Assembly: GCF_002119525.1 (NCBI RefSeq)
Contig: NZ_CP017917.1
Coordinates: 1,523,965 to 1,587,964 of the forward strand
Origin: Vibrio syngnathi
Lineage (GTDB): Bacteria > Pseudomonadota > Gammaproteobacteria > Enterobacterales > Vibrionaceae
DNA: 64,000 bases
Reading direction: 5' to 3'
Position 1 is the stretch's first letter, and each line of letters begins with the position of its first letter. This document shows positions 1-8,462 of this stretch, in pieces. A model generated the notes under the pieces. It was not told the DNA's origin. It did no database searches and saw only the letters and a program-made list of their open reading frames with translations. The translations under genes and the position numbers were made by a program.

Positions 1-320
1 CTTTCTTGTTCCCATTGTCATTAACGGTAGCCGTTACCCCAAAAGACACTTTCAGCCCACCATATAATCTCAGCCCACAAACAATCTCGGCCCACAATGC
101 AATCTCAACCCACAACAAAAAATTGTGGGTTGTTCTGTTTAATCCCTCGAATAGCATACCTGTATGCTCAAGCCTTTGTGCTAAGATGCGCCACCAGCAT
201 ACAAATGGGCTAAACTCAGTTGAGCGGATGTGATACACAGTTCCACCAATTAAGAGCACTTCCCCATTGTTTCGCTAAGCGTAGATTCCCTACCATGAAT
301 AATTGAAAAGGCTTTAAAGC
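1..320. other. Non-coding leader with short direct repeats
   Basis: I see no convincing gene here. A 75-codon open frame over positions 6-233 has low-complexity composition and no ribosome-binding site, so I do not call it. The stretch holds three copies of a 15-bp direct repeat (AATCTCRRCCCACAA) at 66-80, 83-97 and 101-115. The last copy forms a perfect 10-bp hairpin with 123-132. A short dyad, TAACGG-TAG-CCGTTA, lies at 22-36. Confidence 0.6.
66..132. repeat. Three 15-bp direct repeats ending in a hairpin
   Basis: Copies of AATCTCRRCCCACAA start at 66, 83 and 101, spaced 17-18 bp. A fourth, partial unit (CAGCCCAC) lies at 53-60. CAACCCACAA at 106-115 pairs perfectly with TTGTGGGTTG at 123-132 across a 7-nt loop. 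Only a weak T-rich stretch follows on the plus strand, so this is at best a poor terminator. The function is unknown. Confidence 0.7.
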
Positions 321-584
321 ATGAGCAAGTTGACCTCAGCGGAGCGTAAAGCTCGCGACAATGAACGTTTCTCACAACGCGTAAACGACCGCAGAGAAAA
401 AGGCGAAGACGTAGTTGCTTACGCATTGACCAACAAAAAAGCTGTAAAATTCCTGACTAAGTCAGAGAAAAAACGTTTCAACGAAACGAGAGCAACACTT
501 CAAGAAGAGAAACGAGTTAAAGAACAAGAAGAACTGAACCGAATCGAAGACGCGTTCACGACCAAGCAGTTCGACGACGAATAA
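321..584 (+). CDS. Small highly charged hypothetical protein
   Basis: An 87-residue protein with no family that I recognise. More than a third of the residues are Lys, Arg, Glu or Asp. The second half (about residues 42-87) is Lys/Glu-rich and looks like a helix or short coiled coil, ending in an acidic tail (FDDE). There is no signal peptide or membrane segment, so it is probably cytoplasmic. The upstream GAAAAGG is a plausible ribosome-binding site for the ATG at 321. It lies 130 bp before the RRM protein gene on the same strand. Coding-like codon use and a clean start make a real gene likely; the function is unknown. Confidence 0.7.
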   Translation: MSKLTSAERKARDNERFSQRVNDRREKGEDVVAYALTNKKAVKFLTKSEKKRFNETRATLQEEKRVKEQEELNRIEDAFTTKQFDDE

Positions 585-715
585 TCACTTCCGCTCACTC
601 AATAACTCTGGCTCTGCTTAGCAAACCTAAGTAAACGTGATTGTAAATTATTATGTCCGTGTGAGCACGAAAGTGTGCGACAATGCTCGGCGTAAATTCA
701 TATTCAAGGTTTATT

Positions 716-955
716 ATGAAACTTCTAGTTCGTAACCTATCGCGCTCTACTGCAGAGCAAGACATCCGTGTTCTATTTTCTGAGTTCGGCTCAGTAAAAG
801 AGTGCAGCCTAGTTTTAGACCAAGAAACTGGCGAATCTAAAGGCTTTGCTTTTGTTGAAATGCCAGAGCACGAAGAAGCTAAAGCAGCACTAAACAAGCT
901 GAACTTGTCAAAGCTTGGCAAAAACACGATTCGTGTAAAAGTAGCTAACTCTTAA
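716..955 (+). CDS. RNA-binding protein, single RRM domain
   Basis: A 79-residue protein that is essentially one RNA-recognition motif. RNP2 is LLVRNL near the N-terminus and RNP1 is KGFAFVEM at mid-protein, the two beta strands that contact single-stranded RNA in this family. Bacterial stand-alone RRM proteins are usually small, cytoplasmic and often cold- or growth-regulated; the RNA target here is unknown. I chose the ATG at 716 because AAGG at 706-709 is well spaced before it. An in-frame start at 683 would add 11 residues outside the fold. The 130-nt leader after the preceding gene could carry regulation. A strong terminator follows at 1029. Confidence 0.88.
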   Translation: MKLLVRNLSRSTAEQDIRVLFSEFGSVKECSLVLDQETGESKGFAFVEMPEHEEAKAALNKLNLSKLGKNTIRVKVANS

Positions 956-1028
956 TAAGAACTAGCGCTATACAAGAACAGGCAATTGAACTGCCTCGTG
1001 ATCTAGCTTCACAGTAAGCACAGATGAT

Positions 1029-1082
1029 AAAGCCCGTAACGATATGACGTTTTTCAGCGTAATATCGTTACGGGCTTTTTGC
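1029..1082 (+). terminator. Intrinsic terminator after the RRM gene
   Basis: A perfect 17-bp stem (1029-1045 with 1062-1078) and a 16-nt loop are followed by a run of T on the plus strand. The A-run on the other side may let it also stop minus-strand transcripts arriving from 1119. Confidence 0.93.
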
Positions 1083-1118
1083 TGCTCGCAATTCTCTTTT
1101 CACACGATTCGAATACGC

Positions 1119-1463
1119 CTACAGCCCTTCATATTCATCAATGGCACGCCTTGCTTCTGCCATTGAGCATCCAGATTCCATCACCAGCTGAGCCACCGTT
1201 ATTGAGGGTGTCGCGGCCAACAGCGAAGCCAAACACACCACAGGTTTAGGCAGCACTTTGTCGATTGCGATTGCTATCCAATCGTCTTTTTCGTGAGTTA
1301 ACATCGTTTTAAATTCAACGAGTTGATGCTCTTGAGCGACCAAAAGCCAATTACGCGAACGACGAACTCGTTTCAACTGACATCCACATTCTGCAGCATG
1401 CGCCATCACTTGGCTTTTATCACTCACACGATGTAAAAAACTATTCAGTGGGACGCTAAACAT
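1119..1463 (-). CDS. RRF_GI-like small protein (ribosome recycling factor family)
   Basis: A 114-residue protein with no signal peptide. The N-terminus (FSVPLNSFLHRV) and the central SRNWLLVA resemble a small gammaproteobacterial family annotated as ribosome recycling factor family (RRF_GI). That name is historical: the protein is shorter than true Frr (about 185 residues) and I see no direct evidence for a role in ribosome recycling. The C-terminal third (SITVAQLVMESGCSMAEARRAIDE) looks like a small helix-turn-helix or UBA-like helical unit. GAGAG precedes the ATG at 1463. It is a monocistronic gene convergent with the RRM gene across a shared terminator. Confidence 0.6.
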   Translation of the reverse strand: MFSVPLNSFLHRVSDKSQVMAHAAECGCQLKRVRRSRNWLLVAQEHQLVEFKTMLTHEKDDWIAIAIDKVLPKPVVCLASLLAATPSITVAQLVMESGCSMAEARRAIDEYEGL

Positions 1464-1580
1464 AACTCTCTGCTAACCAATATCTACCCATCATTTAAGT
1501 GCTCCCTAACTACCACTCAACAACTCAAAATTCTCTATCAATAACTCAATGAAATCATGCTTAGGATTACACAGACACAA

Positions 1581-1620
1581 AAAAACCGCCAGTGATGCAC
1601 TAAGCAGCCTCGCGGTTTTT
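1581..1620 (-). terminator. Bidirectional-type terminator after osmC-like gene
   Basis: AAAAACCGC at 1581-1589 pairs with GCGGTTTTT at 1612-1620. Read on the minus strand, it ends the OsmC gene with a T-run. Confidence 0.85.
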
Positions 1621-1639
1621 GGATGTTAACGTGTGTGGT

Positions 1640-2107
1640 TTACGCTTTAGTTTCTACCACAATGTCCGTTTTTACCGAGTTCGCGATAAAGCAGTTTTTG
1701 TGTGCCAAGTGATGTAACTTATCAAGCTGCGCACTGCTTGGAACCTTACTGCCTACAAATTCAATCCTAGGTCTTAGTGTCACTACAGTAACCGACGAAC
1801 GGCCTGATTCATCTTCCTCAAGCACACCAATCGCATCATCGACATAAGAGTCGATCACATACTTCTGCTTTGACGCAATGCCCAAAAAAGTCAGCATATG
1901 ACAGCTAGAGAGCGCAGCAATAAAGGCCTCTTCTGGGTCAACATTCGCTTCCACTGAAAATGGGAGTGGCACCACATGAGGAGAAGATGAAGCTGACACA
2001 GTAACTCCGCCATCAAATTCCCACGTATGACCGCGGCTGTATTGATTATCACTAAAGGCTTCATCTTCCGCTTTTTGCCAGCGAATGACCGCTCCATATT
2101 CAGACAT
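1640..2107 (-). CDS. OsmC/Ohr family peroxiredoxin-like protein
   Basis: A 155-residue protein of the OsmC/Ohr superfamily. Known members are cytoplasmic dimers that reduce organic hydroperoxides with a thiol pair. The N-terminal half has HVVPLPFSVEANVDPEEAF followed by the helix motif ALSSCHMLTFL, which carries the first reactive cysteine. The second, C-terminal cysteine is in HKNCFIANS. The length is normal. The sequence is closer to the broad OsmC-like group than to Ohr or OsmC themselves, so the peroxide substrate is not predictable. It lies 29 bp downstream of the GFA-family gene on the same strand, so the two may be co-transcribed, and ends at a terminator at 1581-1620. Confidence 0.88.
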   Translation of the reverse strand: MSEYGAVIRWQKAEDEAFSDNQYSRGHTWEFDGGVTVSASSSPHVVPLPFSVEANVDPEEAFIAALSSCHMLTFLGIASKQKYVIDSYVDDAIGVLEEDESGRSSVTVVTLRPRIEFVGSKVPSSAQLDKLHHLAHKNCFIANSVKTDIVVETKA

Positions 2108-2136
2108 AATTAATTCCTTTTATATTATGTAACGAC

Positions 2137-2529
2137 TTAGCGGTCAGCAGGGTGATTAACGCCATCGTTGGTCACCACATCACCAATATCAAAAGGGTTT
2201 ACCCCTTCCAAACAACCGATGTTAAAGCCATATTCATTCGGGCTAGAACGGCGTTGATGATGGGTATAGATACCGCAGTTCGAGCAGAAGTAATGCTTCG
2301 CGGTGTTGGTATTAAACTGATAAAGCTTAAGATGCTCAGCACCTTTCAGGATCTTAATCCCATCTAACGCCACAGAGCCAACTATCGCGCCTCTACGACG
2401 ACAGATAGAGCAATCGCAGCGACGTGGCTTTTCTATCCCGTTAGGTAGGCTGAGCTCTAATTCCACCGCACCGCAGTGACAGCTTGCCTTGTGAAAAGGT
2501 TGGATAATCGTATTGCCAACTACTTTCAT
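2137..2529 (-). CDS. GFA family zinc protein (CENP-V/GFA fold)
   Basis: A 130-residue protein with the GFA domain (glutathione-dependent formaldehyde-activating enzyme / CENP-V). Zinc-ligand cysteines are visible in order: CHCG near residue 18, CDCSICRRRG near residue 38 and YFCSNCGIYTHH near residue 82, ending with the family's GFNIGCLEG. Members bind structural zinc. Glutathione-formaldehyde chemistry is established only for a few, so the reaction is not assigned. It is upstream of, and probably co-transcribed with, the OsmC-like gene, which would pair two thiol/electrophile-stress proteins. Confidence 0.87.
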   Translation of the reverse strand: MKVVGNTIIQPFHKASCHCGAVELELSLPNGIEKPRRCDCSICRRRGAIVGSVALDGIKILKGAEHLKLYQFNTNTAKHYFCSNCGIYTHHQRRSSPNEYGFNIGCLEGVNPFDIGDVVTNDGVNHPADR

Positions 2530-2771
2530 TTTTCTCTCCAGTCACGTCCTTGTATTCGAACTATTTTAACGAGAACCATTTACGTTGTCCGCAATGAAGC
2601 TTTAGATTTTGCACTTTCAGAACAATCAACTGATCGAAAAAATCCATCAACAATTCTCAGTATTTCAACGACATCGCCCTACATTAATAATCGTTAATCT
2701 AAGCACAATCCGCCCTTAATCCTTGTGCAAGTAAGCTTCCAGTATTAATCGAAATATAGAGAGAATGAACA

Positions 2772-4250
2772 GTGAATATACTCGGATACTTACAAAAAAT
2801 AGGTAAAGCACTGATGGTGCCGATCGCGGTGCTGCCAGCCGGTGGTTTAATGTTGGGATTAGGTTATGCCATTGACCCAACAGGCTGGGGAGCCAACAGC
2901 CCGTTGGCAACCATTTTGGTTTATGGCGGTAAAGGCATCATGGATAACCAAGCGTGGTTATTTGCCGTTGGTGTCGCTTATGGTTTAGCAAAAGATAACA
3001 ACGGTGCCGCAGCACTCTCCGGCTTATTAGGTCTGTTGATCATTGAGATGATTGTCGGTGATGTGAATGTTATTTCACAAATTACAGGCGTGCCTGTTGC
3101 TGACATGGGTGCACCTGAGCTTATCGCATCGAAAGCAGCTGTCAGTGCCTTTACTGGTATCGTGATGGGTATAGTTGCAGCCTCACTTTATAACCGCTTC
3201 CACACCATTAAGCTGCCCGCCGTTCTTGGTTTCTTTGGTGGTAAACGATTCGTTCCGATAGTGACGTCAATCGCCGCTATCGGTATCAGTTTGGTCATGG
3301 TTTATGTGTGGCCTGTTGTTTATGGTGCACTTGTTAACTTTGGTATCGCAATTTCTGAAATGGGTGCGGTGGGAGCTGGGCTTTATGGCTTCTTTAACCG
3401 ACTTCTAATTCCTGTCGGTTTGCACCATGCTTTAAACCAAGTATTCATCTTTGATTTAGTCGGTATTAACGATATTTCGAAGTTCTGGTCAGGTACGGGT
3501 GAGCTCGGCGTGACGGGTATCTATCAAGGTGGTTTCTTCCCCGTAATGGGCTATGGATTACCTGCCGCTTGTTTAGCGATGTACCACTGTGCAAAACCAG
3601 AAAACAAAAAGAAAGTTGGCGGTATTCTAGGTGCTTCAGCACTAACCGCTATCTTAACGGGCGTAACAGAACCTATTGAGTTCGCCTTCATGTTTGTGGC
3701 ACCGGTGCTTTACGTTATTCATGCGTTCTTGGCCGCTATCTCACTTTACCTTGCAGCAAGCATGCAGTGGATCGCAGGCTTCACCTTCAGTGGTGGTTTG
3801 ATTGATTTCGTGTTGTCTTACAACCTACCACTCGCCGTTAAACCATACATGCTTGTACTCCAAGGCTTATGTTTTGCTGCGATTTACTACTCAATTTTCC
3901 GATTCGCTATCCTAAAATTCGATTTAAAAACACCAGGCCGCGAAGATGCTGAAATCGCAGAAGTAAACCAAGCGTCATCGAATGAAAAAGCCGCTCAATA
4001 CTTAAAAGCGCTTGGTGGTCATGCCAACCTAACCAGTATCGATTCATGCATCACACGATTACGCCTAACACTTGAAGACATCAGCCTTGTTGAAGAAGCG
4101 ACACTGAAAGCGATTGGCGCAATGGGCGTTGTTAAGATTGGTTCAAACAACCTACAAGTCATCATCGGGACAGAAGCAGAAGAAATTGCGCACGCAATGA
4201 AGCAGATTCCTGAAAGCCAAGATCTAACATCGGTCCCACTTCCGGGTTAA
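2772..4250 (+). CDS. nagE: PTS transporter subunit IIBC, GlcNAc/glucose family
   Basis: A 492-residue inner-membrane sugar permease of the phosphotransferase system, glucose/N-acetylglucosamine family. Residues about 1-380 are the IIC domain: ten or so hydrophobic segments, the conserved start PIAVLPAGGLMLGLGY, and the substrate-loop motif ILTGVTEPIEF. Residues about 405-485 are the IIB domain with the phosphorylated cysteine in SIDSCITRLRL. There is no IIA domain, so phosphate must come from a separate IIA such as Crr. The start is a GTG at 2772 with GAGAG upstream. The NagE-type order and wording of the domains favour N-acetylglucosamine, but glucose cannot be excluded. A strong terminator follows. 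Confidence 0.85.
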   Translation: MNILGYLQKIGKALMVPIAVLPAGGLMLGLGYAIDPTGWGANSPLATILVYGGKGIMDNQAWLFAVGVAYGLAKDNNGAAALSGLLGLLIIEMIVGDVNVISQITGVPVADMGAPELIASKAAVSAFTGIVMGIVAASLYNRFHTIKLPAVLGFFGGKRFVPIVTSIAAIGISLVMVYVWPVVYGALVNFGIAISEMGAVGAGLYGFFNRLLIPVGLHHALNQVFIFDLVGINDISKFWSGTGELGVTGIYQGGFFPVMGYGLPAACLAMYHCAKPENKKKVGGILGASALTAILTGVTEPIEFAFMFVAPVLYVIHAFLAAISLYLAASMQWIAGFTFSGGLIDFVLSYNLPLAVKPYMLVLQGLCFAAIYYSIFRFAILKFDLKTPGREDAEIAEVNQASSNEKAAQYLKALGGHANLTSIDSCITRLRLTLEDISLVEEATLKAIGAMGVVKIGSNNLQVIIGTEAEEIAHAMKQIPESQDLTSVPLPG

Positions 4251-4301
4251 ATCCTGCATAGCTAAAACACAGCACACGTTACTGTGCACATTAATACACT
4301 C

Positions 4302-4331
4302 AGGCCAAAGCGATTCGCTTTGGCCTTTTTT
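4302..4331 (+). terminator. Intrinsic terminator after PTS gene
   Basis: AGGCCAAAGCG (4302-4312) pairs with CGCTTTGGCCT (4316-4326), with a 3-nt loop and six T residues after it. Confidence 0.95.
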
Positions 4332-4581
4332 GTACTCGCAGCACAAAGAGAACGACCAACAACTTTTAAGACTTCCAAAGGCCATTTCAGTGTGATAACG
4401 AGCCTTATGTAGGCGGTAATGTGTGCTTGCACGGTTACTCACTTAAAATTTAGGATGACTATAGATTATGTGCATAGCATTCAGTTGGTTATAAACAATA
4501 ATCTTGATATGTTAGACGGATAGATTCGTGCTTGCGCGATATTAAAAAGTTATGTGTTACTCAGAGTGTAAGGATATATCG

Positions 4582-5223
4582 ATGAATTCATTTCCAAGAA
4601 TGAGACAACCAGAAGGAAGTTTAGTGTGTGGTCCATATTGTCTTGTTGCATGTTTGCAGGCATTGGAACTGTTACCTTTAGAGTCACCAATTGAGCTCAA
4701 TAAATACAATAAGCTGGGTAAAAAGTTTAATGGTGATGTTGTTACTTTAAGTCACAAGCATAACTTATTAGAGCTCGCTTCTGAACTTTATAAAATTACT
4801 GGAATTATCACTCCTGGGCAAAATCCAGATTATATTGAACACTCTGGGTATAACTCCTTAGGTGCAATGCTTTACGTGCTTGGGAAGTTGGGTTTGAATA
4901 GTGAAGTTGTTATAAAAAACAATAGAGCCTTGATGGAATTAAATTGTGCATTTCCAATTGAATTTGAGTTAATTAACGCACTAAATATTCCAATTTGTAT
5001 TCTTAACGAACAAGAATCTACTCCTAGTGGAACAATGTTAATGTCTGTAATATCAGCCAATGATTCACTTCACTACGTTATAAATAACAGTCTTGGTGAG
5101 TGGCTTGATACAGATATAGAAAATGGTAATACTAATTGGGACTTCATTGAAAATTGGAATTCTACTAATAACAAACGTGATGATGCTACTTGGGTTGGAG
5201 TGTCCATCAGAGTTTCGCAATAA
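4582..5223 (+). CDS. Orphan protein with C39/papain-like cysteine-peptidase signature
   Basis: A 213-residue protein with no family that I recognise. The N-terminus reads MRQPEGSLVCGPYCLVACLQ, resembling the Gln...Cys-Gly active-site helix of C39-type peptidases (here Q9 and C16, seven apart; family spacing is usually six). A plausible catalytic His-Asp follows in SLHYVINNSLGEWLDTD (H164, then N168 or D176), the order expected for the fold. There is no signal peptide or double-glycine leader. I chose the ATG at 4582 because TAAGGA at 4569-4574 fits it; an upstream in-frame ATG at 4552 lacks a site. The gene is visibly more AT-rich than its neighbours and stands alone, suggesting transfer. Peptidase activity is inference. 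Confidence 0.62.
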   Translation: MNSFPRMRQPEGSLVCGPYCLVACLQALELLPLESPIELNKYNKLGKKFNGDVVTLSHKHNLLELASELYKITGIITPGQNPDYIEHSGYNSLGAMLYVLGKLGLNSEVVIKNNRALMELNCAFPIEFELINALNIPICILNEQESTPSGTMLMSVISANDSLHYVINNSLGEWLDTDIENGNTNWDFIENWNSTNNKRDDATWVGVSIRVSQ

Positions 5224-5276
5224 ACACATAACGAATAAGGATGAAGGTGTTAGGCAACCAACAAAGTCCACTAAAA

Positions 5277-6566
5277 TTAACGCTCAAAATAGAGGCGCGC
5301 TCTTAACCCTGGGGTGTTGTCTCTTAAGATAAGGTGAGCATGGTGACGCTTTACTACGGCATCAACCAGAGACAATCCAAGTCCATTGCCAAGCTCAGTG
5401 CGGCTTTTGTCAGCACGGAACATAGGGCGACAAACATTCATCTTATCGCTGTCTGAAATTCCAATGCCATTGTCTGCCACCGTGACACCAAAATAATCAA
5501 CCACCACTTCAATTTCTCCCTTTTCAGGCGTGTACTTCACTGCATTTTCAACCAAGTTGAAAACAGCCCTGAACAGTAGACTTTTATCGCCTAATACTTC
5601 GCACTCTTGGTCTAGACGACAAACCAATTTTTGCTGTTTCATCTCAGCGATGGGGCTAATAAATTCGATGGCATCTTGGGCTATTTTCCCAAGGCCCACG
5701 CGCTCTGTGGCAATCGGCGTTTGGCCGCTATTTAACTTGGTGATCTCTAACATGCTGTTGAACAGAGATAAGATAAGCTCAAGCTCGTCGTGACAAGCAG
5801 AAAACTGGTCTTGATGTGCTTCGGTGAGCGTTGGGTCTGAAAGCACCTCTTCCAATCGCAATTTCAGTCGAGCCATAGGAGTGCGCATGTCATGTGCCAT
5901 GCCGACCGTTAATGATTTTAAAGACTCTTCATTTTTGGCCATCTGCTCAATCATGAAATTGAGATGGATCGCCAGAATATCGAATTCATCATCTTGCTTA
6001 GATACTGGGATTTTTACGCGTTGTTCGCCACACAACACTCGATTCATCGCTTGGTTGACTATTTCCAAGCGCTTTAAGATAAGTACAGTGAAAAACAGAG
6101 CCGCAATCAACATCACAGCGATCGGTAATACGATTCCAGAGAAGACAATGGGAATCAGGGTGTTGCGGTATTCTTCTACCGCCCTTTGATCAATACCGAT
6201 AACAAGACGATGCGTGTTTCCGACTGGAATGTCAGCCGTCTCTGATACGACAGAACTCACAGGGTAAATAGGAAGAGTGGCAGGGGTATTTGAGCGCTCT
6301 ACCAAATGATAGTAAAAGTTGGTGTCAGAGGTCTGTTTAGCGGCTAGTAGCTTCTCAACATCGGCTTTGCTCTGTTTTGCGACATAGCTAAATTCAGAAG
6401 ATTCATCTTGCAGTTGCTTGACCAATTGTTCTCGATGAAAAGCCTCGGAGTCTTTGTATACCTGCCTAATCACGATGACATTAATCACCGTCACCAACAC
6501 AAACAACCCAACTAAGGTTTTAAATACCGAGGAACGAGTGAGGGAGTAATCATCGACGAAGGACAT
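5277..6566 (-). CDS. Sensor histidine kinase, OmpR-partner type
   Basis: A 429-residue inner-membrane histidine kinase. Transmembrane segments at about residues 16-34 and 137-164 bracket a periplasmic sensor of about 100 residues with no recognised domain. A HAMP-like linker follows, then the phospho-acceptor box VGMAHDMRTPMARL with H225. The ATP-binding domain is intact: NLVENAVKYTP (N box), VADNGIGI (G1) and GNGLGLSLV (G2). The ATG at 6566 overlaps the end of the response-regulator gene by 17 bp, so the two are translationally coupled. The stimulus is unknown. Its HDMRTP box and cysteine-free sensor do not identify it as PhoQ, CpxA or EnvZ. Confidence 0.92.
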   Translation of the reverse strand: MSFVDDYSLTRSSVFKTLVGLFVLVTVINVIVIRQVYKDSEAFHREQLVKQLQDESSEFSYVAKQSKADVEKLLAAKQTSDTNFYYHLVERSNTPATLPIYPVSSVVSETADIPVGNTHRLVIGIDQRAVEEYRNTLIPIVFSGIVLPIAVMLIAALFFTVLILKRLEIVNQAMNRVLCGEQRVKIPVSKQDDEFDILAIHLNFMIEQMAKNEESLKSLTVGMAHDMRTPMARLKLRLEEVLSDPTLTEAHQDQFSACHDELELILSLFNSMLEITKLNSGQTPIATERVGLGKIAQDAIEFISPIAEMKQQKLVCRLDQECEVLGDKSLLFRAVFNLVENAVKYTPEKGEIEVVVDYFGVTVADNGIGISDSDKMNVCRPMFRADKSRTELGNGLGLSLVDAVVKRHHAHLILRDNTPGLRARLYFER

Positions 6567-7224
6567 AACCTGCCCCTCTCACCGTATGAAGTAGATCCGG
6601 GCATCCAGCTTCCTCAAGCTTCCTTCTCAGGTTCGCAACATGAACATCGATGACATTGGTTTTCGGATCGAAGTGGTAACTCCAAATCGCCTCAAACAAG
6701 CGCATTCTTGATACCACTTGCTCGCTGTGCTCCACGAAATACTGAATCAATTGAAACTCTTTAGGCTGAAGTTGAAGCTCTTGATTCATGCACATCACAC
6801 GGTGTGCTCGTAAATCTATTTTTAGGCAATCGTACGCGAGGCCGTTATCGCTAGAGCTTTGACGTTTAGTTCGATTGATAATGATATCAACCCTTGCGAT
6901 AAGCTCGGCGAGCGCAAAAGGCTTTATCAGATAATCATCACTTCCCGCTTGTAGGCCATTCACGCGATCTTCCACACTGTCCATGGCACTTAAAATCAAA
7001 ACCGGTAAGTTTTCTTCTGTGGCTTTAATGGCAGAAAGCACCTTCATGCCATCCAAGTAAGGCAGCATGCGATCAAGAACAACCAGTTGATATTCCGAGC
7101 TCAGCGCCATCATCAAGCCTTTCTTGCCATCTTCCGCTTGGTCGACCGCATAGCCATGCTCTTCAAGGCCTTTGGCAATAAATTCTCTGGTGGTGGTGTC
7201 ATCTTCGATGATTAGTATTTTCAC
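6550..7224 (-). CDS. OmpR/PhoB-family response regulator
   Basis: A 224-residue DNA-binding response regulator. The receiver domain (residues 1-115) has the acidic pair EDD at 7-9, phospho-acceptor D51 in VVLDRMLPYLDG and K101 in LIKPF. The C-terminal winged helix (about 130-223) is OmpR type, with PKEFQLIQYF, VIDVHVANLRRKLE and the final VRGAGYVLRR. It is first in an operon with its kinase and overlaps that gene by 17 bp. Its closest look is to the CusR/QseB group, but no target operon lies beside it, so I give no name. Confidence 0.94.
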   Translation of the reverse strand: MKILIIEDDTTTREFIAKGLEEHGYAVDQAEDGKKGLMMALSSEYQLVVLDRMLPYLDGMKVLSAIKATEENLPVLILSAMDSVEDRVNGLQAGSDDYLIKPFALAELIARVDIIINRTKRQSSSDNGLAYDCLKIDLRAHRVMCMNQELQLQPKEFQLIQYFVEHSEQVVSRMRLFEAIWSYHFDPKTNVIDVHVANLRRKLEEAGCPDLLHTVRGAGYVLRR

Positions 7225-7283
7225 TGGTAGCCCTCTTTATCGAAGATAAATTCTATCGCAAACAAAATATTTATCGTCAGAAA

Positions 7284-7335
7284 AAAGAAAGGCTCGCGTG
7301 ACTAATGCGAGCCAGATGCAGTTTAGGGGGTAAAC
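7284..7335 (-). repeat. 52-bp terminator-bearing repeat, copy 1
   Basis: Nearly identical (49 of 52 positions) to 12799-12850. On the minus strand it reads a GTTTA-CCCCC-TAAAC dyad, then a GGCTCGC / GCGAGCC stem with a 9-nt loop, then TTTCTTTTTT. The second part is a good intrinsic terminator for the LysR gene ending at 7473. Confidence 0.9.
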
Positions 7336-7343
7336 GGCAATTC

Positions 7344-7391
7344 GGTAACTTGATAAATTGATAAATTGGTAAATTGGTAAATTGGTAACAA
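7344..7391. repeat. Octamer tandem repeat, six units
   Basis: Six consecutive 8-bp units: GGTAACTT, GATAAATT twice, GGTAAATT twice, then GGTAACAA. They lie in the 3' untranslated region of the LysR gene, directly upstream (in minus-strand sense) of the 52-bp repeat. This simple-sequence tract could change length by slippage. Confidence 0.9.
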
Positions 7392-7472
7392 AGCTTTATT
7401 TCATCAATAAAGCTTCAATGACAATATAAATCCATCGGCATTGAGGTTTGATTTCCAATAGATTAACAATAA

Positions 7473-8408
7473 TTAATCTCTGCCAGGTTTCTCGATCAAG
7501 CCACTAAACCTTTCGAACAGAAAGTCCAAAAACAATCGGATACGTTTTGGCTGATACTTCTTGCTGATGTACACCACATTCAAATCGGCACTGGACACCG
7601 ACATCGCGGTATTGAAGTTCTTCATGTAGCCGTTAAGTAACGTCACGAGGCGCTGGTTATTGATATCGTCTTGCACATCCAACACTGATTTAAGCGCAAT
7701 ACCCTCGCCTTTTAATGCCCAGTATCGAATCACTTCGCCATCATCCGAGAACCGCTTAGGAACGACCGTGACAGCTTTCTTCATATCATGATCTTGGAAG
7801 TGCCAAGTTTTGAGTTCTTCATTGCTGCGGAGCATGGCCAAACAGTCATGTTCTGCTAAGTCTTGTGGCTTTAAAGGCGTTCCATGCTTGGCAAGGTATT
7901 CCGGTGAGGCACACAACACTCGTCGGCTTGGCGATAAGCGTCTGGAGATAAGGCTGCTGTCCACTAAGTCTCCATAGCGGATCACAATGTCCAAACCCGA
8001 TTCGGCAATGTTCGATAAGTGATCGTCCAAATATAAGTAAGGGATAACATCTGGGTATTGCTGACAGAATTCAGACAAGATCGGAAGAATGTACTGCTTA
8101 CCAATATCCTTCGGCGCCGCTATTTTTAGAGGGCCTTTGACCTCTTTGACACCGTTTTGAATCAGGTTTTCAGCTTCACTGACGTTATCTAATATCTCCA
8201 GACACGCTTTGTGGTACAGCTCCCCCGAATCGGTCAAAGACACATGACGCGTGCTTCTATTCAACAACTTCACACCATATCGCTCTTCCAGCGCCTGAAG
8301 CCTTGCTGTCATGGTTGCAGGGGAGAGACCCAGTTCGCGCCCTGCAGCGGCTAAACCTTGATGCTTCACGATGCTTACGAACATCGCCATGTCTGAAAAC
8401 TTATCCAT
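7473..8408 (-). CDS. LysR-family transcriptional regulator
   Basis: A 311-residue LysR regulator. The N-terminal winged helix-turn-helix (residues 1-60) includes the signature GLAAAGRELGLSPATMTARL. The substrate-binding domain runs from about 90 to 300. It belongs to the large CrgA/AaeR-like group that often governs neighbouring redox or efflux genes. It is divergent from the SDR-MFS-reductase set, and the shared 160-bp intergenic region contains an inverted repeat at 8463-8485. Regulation of that set is the natural inference; the effector is unknown. Confidence 0.93.
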   Translation of the reverse strand: MDKFSDMAMFVSIVKHQGLAAAGRELGLSPATMTARLQALEERYGVKLLNRSTRHVSLTDSGELYHKACLEILDNVSEAENLIQNGVKEVKGPLKIAAPKDIGKQYILPILSEFCQQYPDVIPYLYLDDHLSNIAESGLDIVIRYGDLVDSSLISRRLSPSRRVLCASPEYLAKHGTPLKPQDLAEHDCLAMLRSNEELKTWHFQDHDMKKAVTVVPKRFSDDGEVIRYWALKGEGIALKSVLDVQDDINNQRLVTLLNGYMKNFNTAMSVSSADLNVVYISKKYQPKRIRLFLDFLFERFSGLIEKPGRD

Positions 8409-8462
8409 ACTCTTCGCGCTTCCGCCCCTTCGTCTTAGTGCTCGATCTTAATGCCTAGCCAC

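Noticed and set aside
6..233. 75-codon open reading frame at the left edge
   Set aside because: No ribosome-binding site, repeat-driven low-complexity sequence (CCCAC repeats), no recognisable product.
595..927. Minus-strand frame of 110 codons opposite the RRM gene
   Set aside because: It is antisense to the clearly coding RRM gene, with no start signals or family likeness.
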